Below, one piece after another: positions 5,978 through 6,679 of a DNA stretch of 6,679 nucleotides (the first letter of the stretch is position 1; each line of letters starts with the position of its first letter). Both the position numbers and the translations under genes were made by a program. Source of the DNA: an uncultured Acidobacteriota bacterium. GTDB lineage: Bacteria > Acidobacteriota > Thermoanaerobaculia > Gp7-AA8. A model generated the notes under the pieces. It did not search any database and was not told the origin of the DNA. It worked only from the letters and a program-made list of their open reading frames with translations. The DNA is taken from NCBI GenBank assembly GCA_946887105.1, contig CAMPKJ010000268.1, forward strand, positions 1-6,679. The letters are read 5' to 3'.

Positions 5978-6637
5978 CTAACTGCGGTTGATCGCCGCCG
6001 AATCGAGAATCGTCGATGGCGCGCCGTGTCTGGCCACGTTCAGCATCGCGCGTCCGATCTGTTCGGTCGTGGTGATGGCGCGCGGGAAGAGGCGTTTGAG
6101 CAGCGGCAGGAGCGGACCGCCGATCGTGTAGAAGATCTGGTACGCCTTCGTCTTCGAGCGAATGCCGTGCAGCGGCTGGATGATGCCGGGGCGGAACATG
6201 TACGCGGCTTTGAAGGGCATGCGCAGCAGCGCGTTTTCGGCCCGCCCTTTCACGCGCGCCCACATCGTGCGGCCGCGCTCCGTGCTGTCGGTGCCTGCGC
6301 CCGAAACGAAGATGAAGGTCATGTCCGGATTGAGCCGCGCCAGCGGCTCCGCCGCGGCCATGGTCAGGTCGTACGTCACGCGCGTGTACTCCTCCTCGCT
6401 TATCCCGGCGGACGTGATGCCGAGGCAGAAGAAACAGGCGTCGAGGCCGGTCAGCTTCGACTCGATGGGCGAGAGATCGTAGAGATCGCCGTGCACGATC
6501 TCTTCGATCCTGGCGTGCTGCTGACCGGTGGCGGTGCGGCCGACGATGACGACGCGCCGCACGCCGGCGTCGAGCAGGCATTCGCGAAGCACGCCCTGCC
6601 CGATCATCCCCGTTGCGCCGAAGAGAATCACGTTCAT
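5978..6637 (-). CDS. NAD(P)-binding atypical SDR / epimerase-like protein
   Basis: The 219-residue product has a Rossmann fold starting at residue 3 with the dinucleotide motif GATGMIG (7-13), as in atypical short-chain dehydrogenases of the NmrA/YbjT/HTATIP2-like type. Later landmarks are D66-ACFFCLG (66-73), FVSGAGTDS (110-118) after the fourth strand, and VKGRAENAL (129-137), with Lys130 in the place of the SDR catalytic Lys; Trp125 stands near the usual Tyr. FRPGIIQP (148-155) is typical of this group. These proteins are cytoplasmic and bind NAD(P)H; some reduce quinones or sugars and some only sense redox state, so the substrate is unknown. ATG 6637 has AGGA five bases upstream, inside the GTTCCTCGGA repeat. 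It is the first gene of the minus-strand cluster, 43 bp before the membrane-protein gene. Confidence 0.92.
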   Translation of the reverse strand: MNVILFGATGMIGQGVLRECLLDAGVRRVVIVGRTATGQQHARIEEIVHGDLYDLSPIESKLTGLDACFFCLGITSAGISEEEYTRVTYDLTMAAAEPLARLNPDMTFIFVSGAGTDSTERGRTMWARVKGRAENALLRMPFKAAYMFRPGIIQPLHGIRSKTKAYQIFYTIGGPLLPLLKRLFPRAITTTEQIGRAMLNVARHGAPSTILDSAAINRS

Positions 6638-6638
6638 T

Positions 6639-6679
6639 GAGTTCCTCGGAGTTCCTCGGTTCCTCGGAGTTCCTCGGAG
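6639..6679. repeat. Second GTTCCTCGGA repeat block, running off the window
   Basis: Units start at 6641, 6651, 6659 and 6669 (spacing 10, 8, 10). Positions 6639-6677 are identical to the reverse complement of 2084-2122, including the irregular 8-base step. The block abuts the start codon of the SDR-like gene and continues beyond 6679, so an inverted partner may lie outside. Confidence 0.85.
6643..6647 (-). promoter_or_regulatory. Ribosome-binding site formed by the repeat unit
   Basis: The reverse complement of the first repeat unit reads TCCGAGGAAC. Its GAGGA falls five bases before ATG 6637, good Shine-Dalgarno spacing. No other candidate lies between the repeat and the start codon. Confidence 0.6.

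Overview
This is a 6.7 kb, GC-rich piece of bacterial chromosome with five credible intact genes, one relic gene and an unusual amount of short repeat DNA. High GC, G/C-ending codons, a secreted protein with an HPHG-x-PPGQ-x-KK motif and dispersed palindromes suggest a soil or environmental lineage such as Acidobacteriota. That placement is a weak inference, because the window holds no rRNA, tRNA or ribosomal-protein gene. No rRNA, tRNA, CRISPR array or intact insertion sequence was seen.

Left end (1-437): a small, less GC-rich island. Two similar ~50 bp segments (11-60 and 306-355), each with an imperfect palindrome in the same orientation, bracket a 60-codon open frame. That frame looks like the start and the end of one larger protein family joined by an in-frame internal deletion. 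The whole resembles a short non-autonomous mobile-element derivative.

Plus-strand pair (438-2002): an exported 414-residue protein made of two tandem ~120-residue repeats, an HPHG/PPGQ motif and a very basic tail ending in (Lys-Gly)6. It overlaps by ATGA with a 107-residue lipoprotein, so the two are probably translationally coupled. No known function was recognised for either.

Convergent junction (2003-2128): an inverted array of GTTCCTCGGA-type 8-10 bp units that could fold into one long hairpin between the two converging transcription units. A 39 bp stretch of it recurs exactly, inverted, at 6639-6677.

Minus-strand cluster (6637 down to 2129): an NAD(P)-binding SDR/epimerase-like protein, then, 43 bp downstream, a 742-residue polytopic membrane protein resembling GT-C glycosyltransferases, then, overlapping by ATGA, a FadD-like long-chain acyl-CoA ligase. 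The tight spacing suggests one operon. A shared role in lipid or envelope chemistry is plausible but not shown. The repeats touch the genes: the 6639-6679 block supplies the ribosome-binding site of the first minus-strand gene, and a REP-like palindrome sits over the apparent start of the membrane-protein gene.
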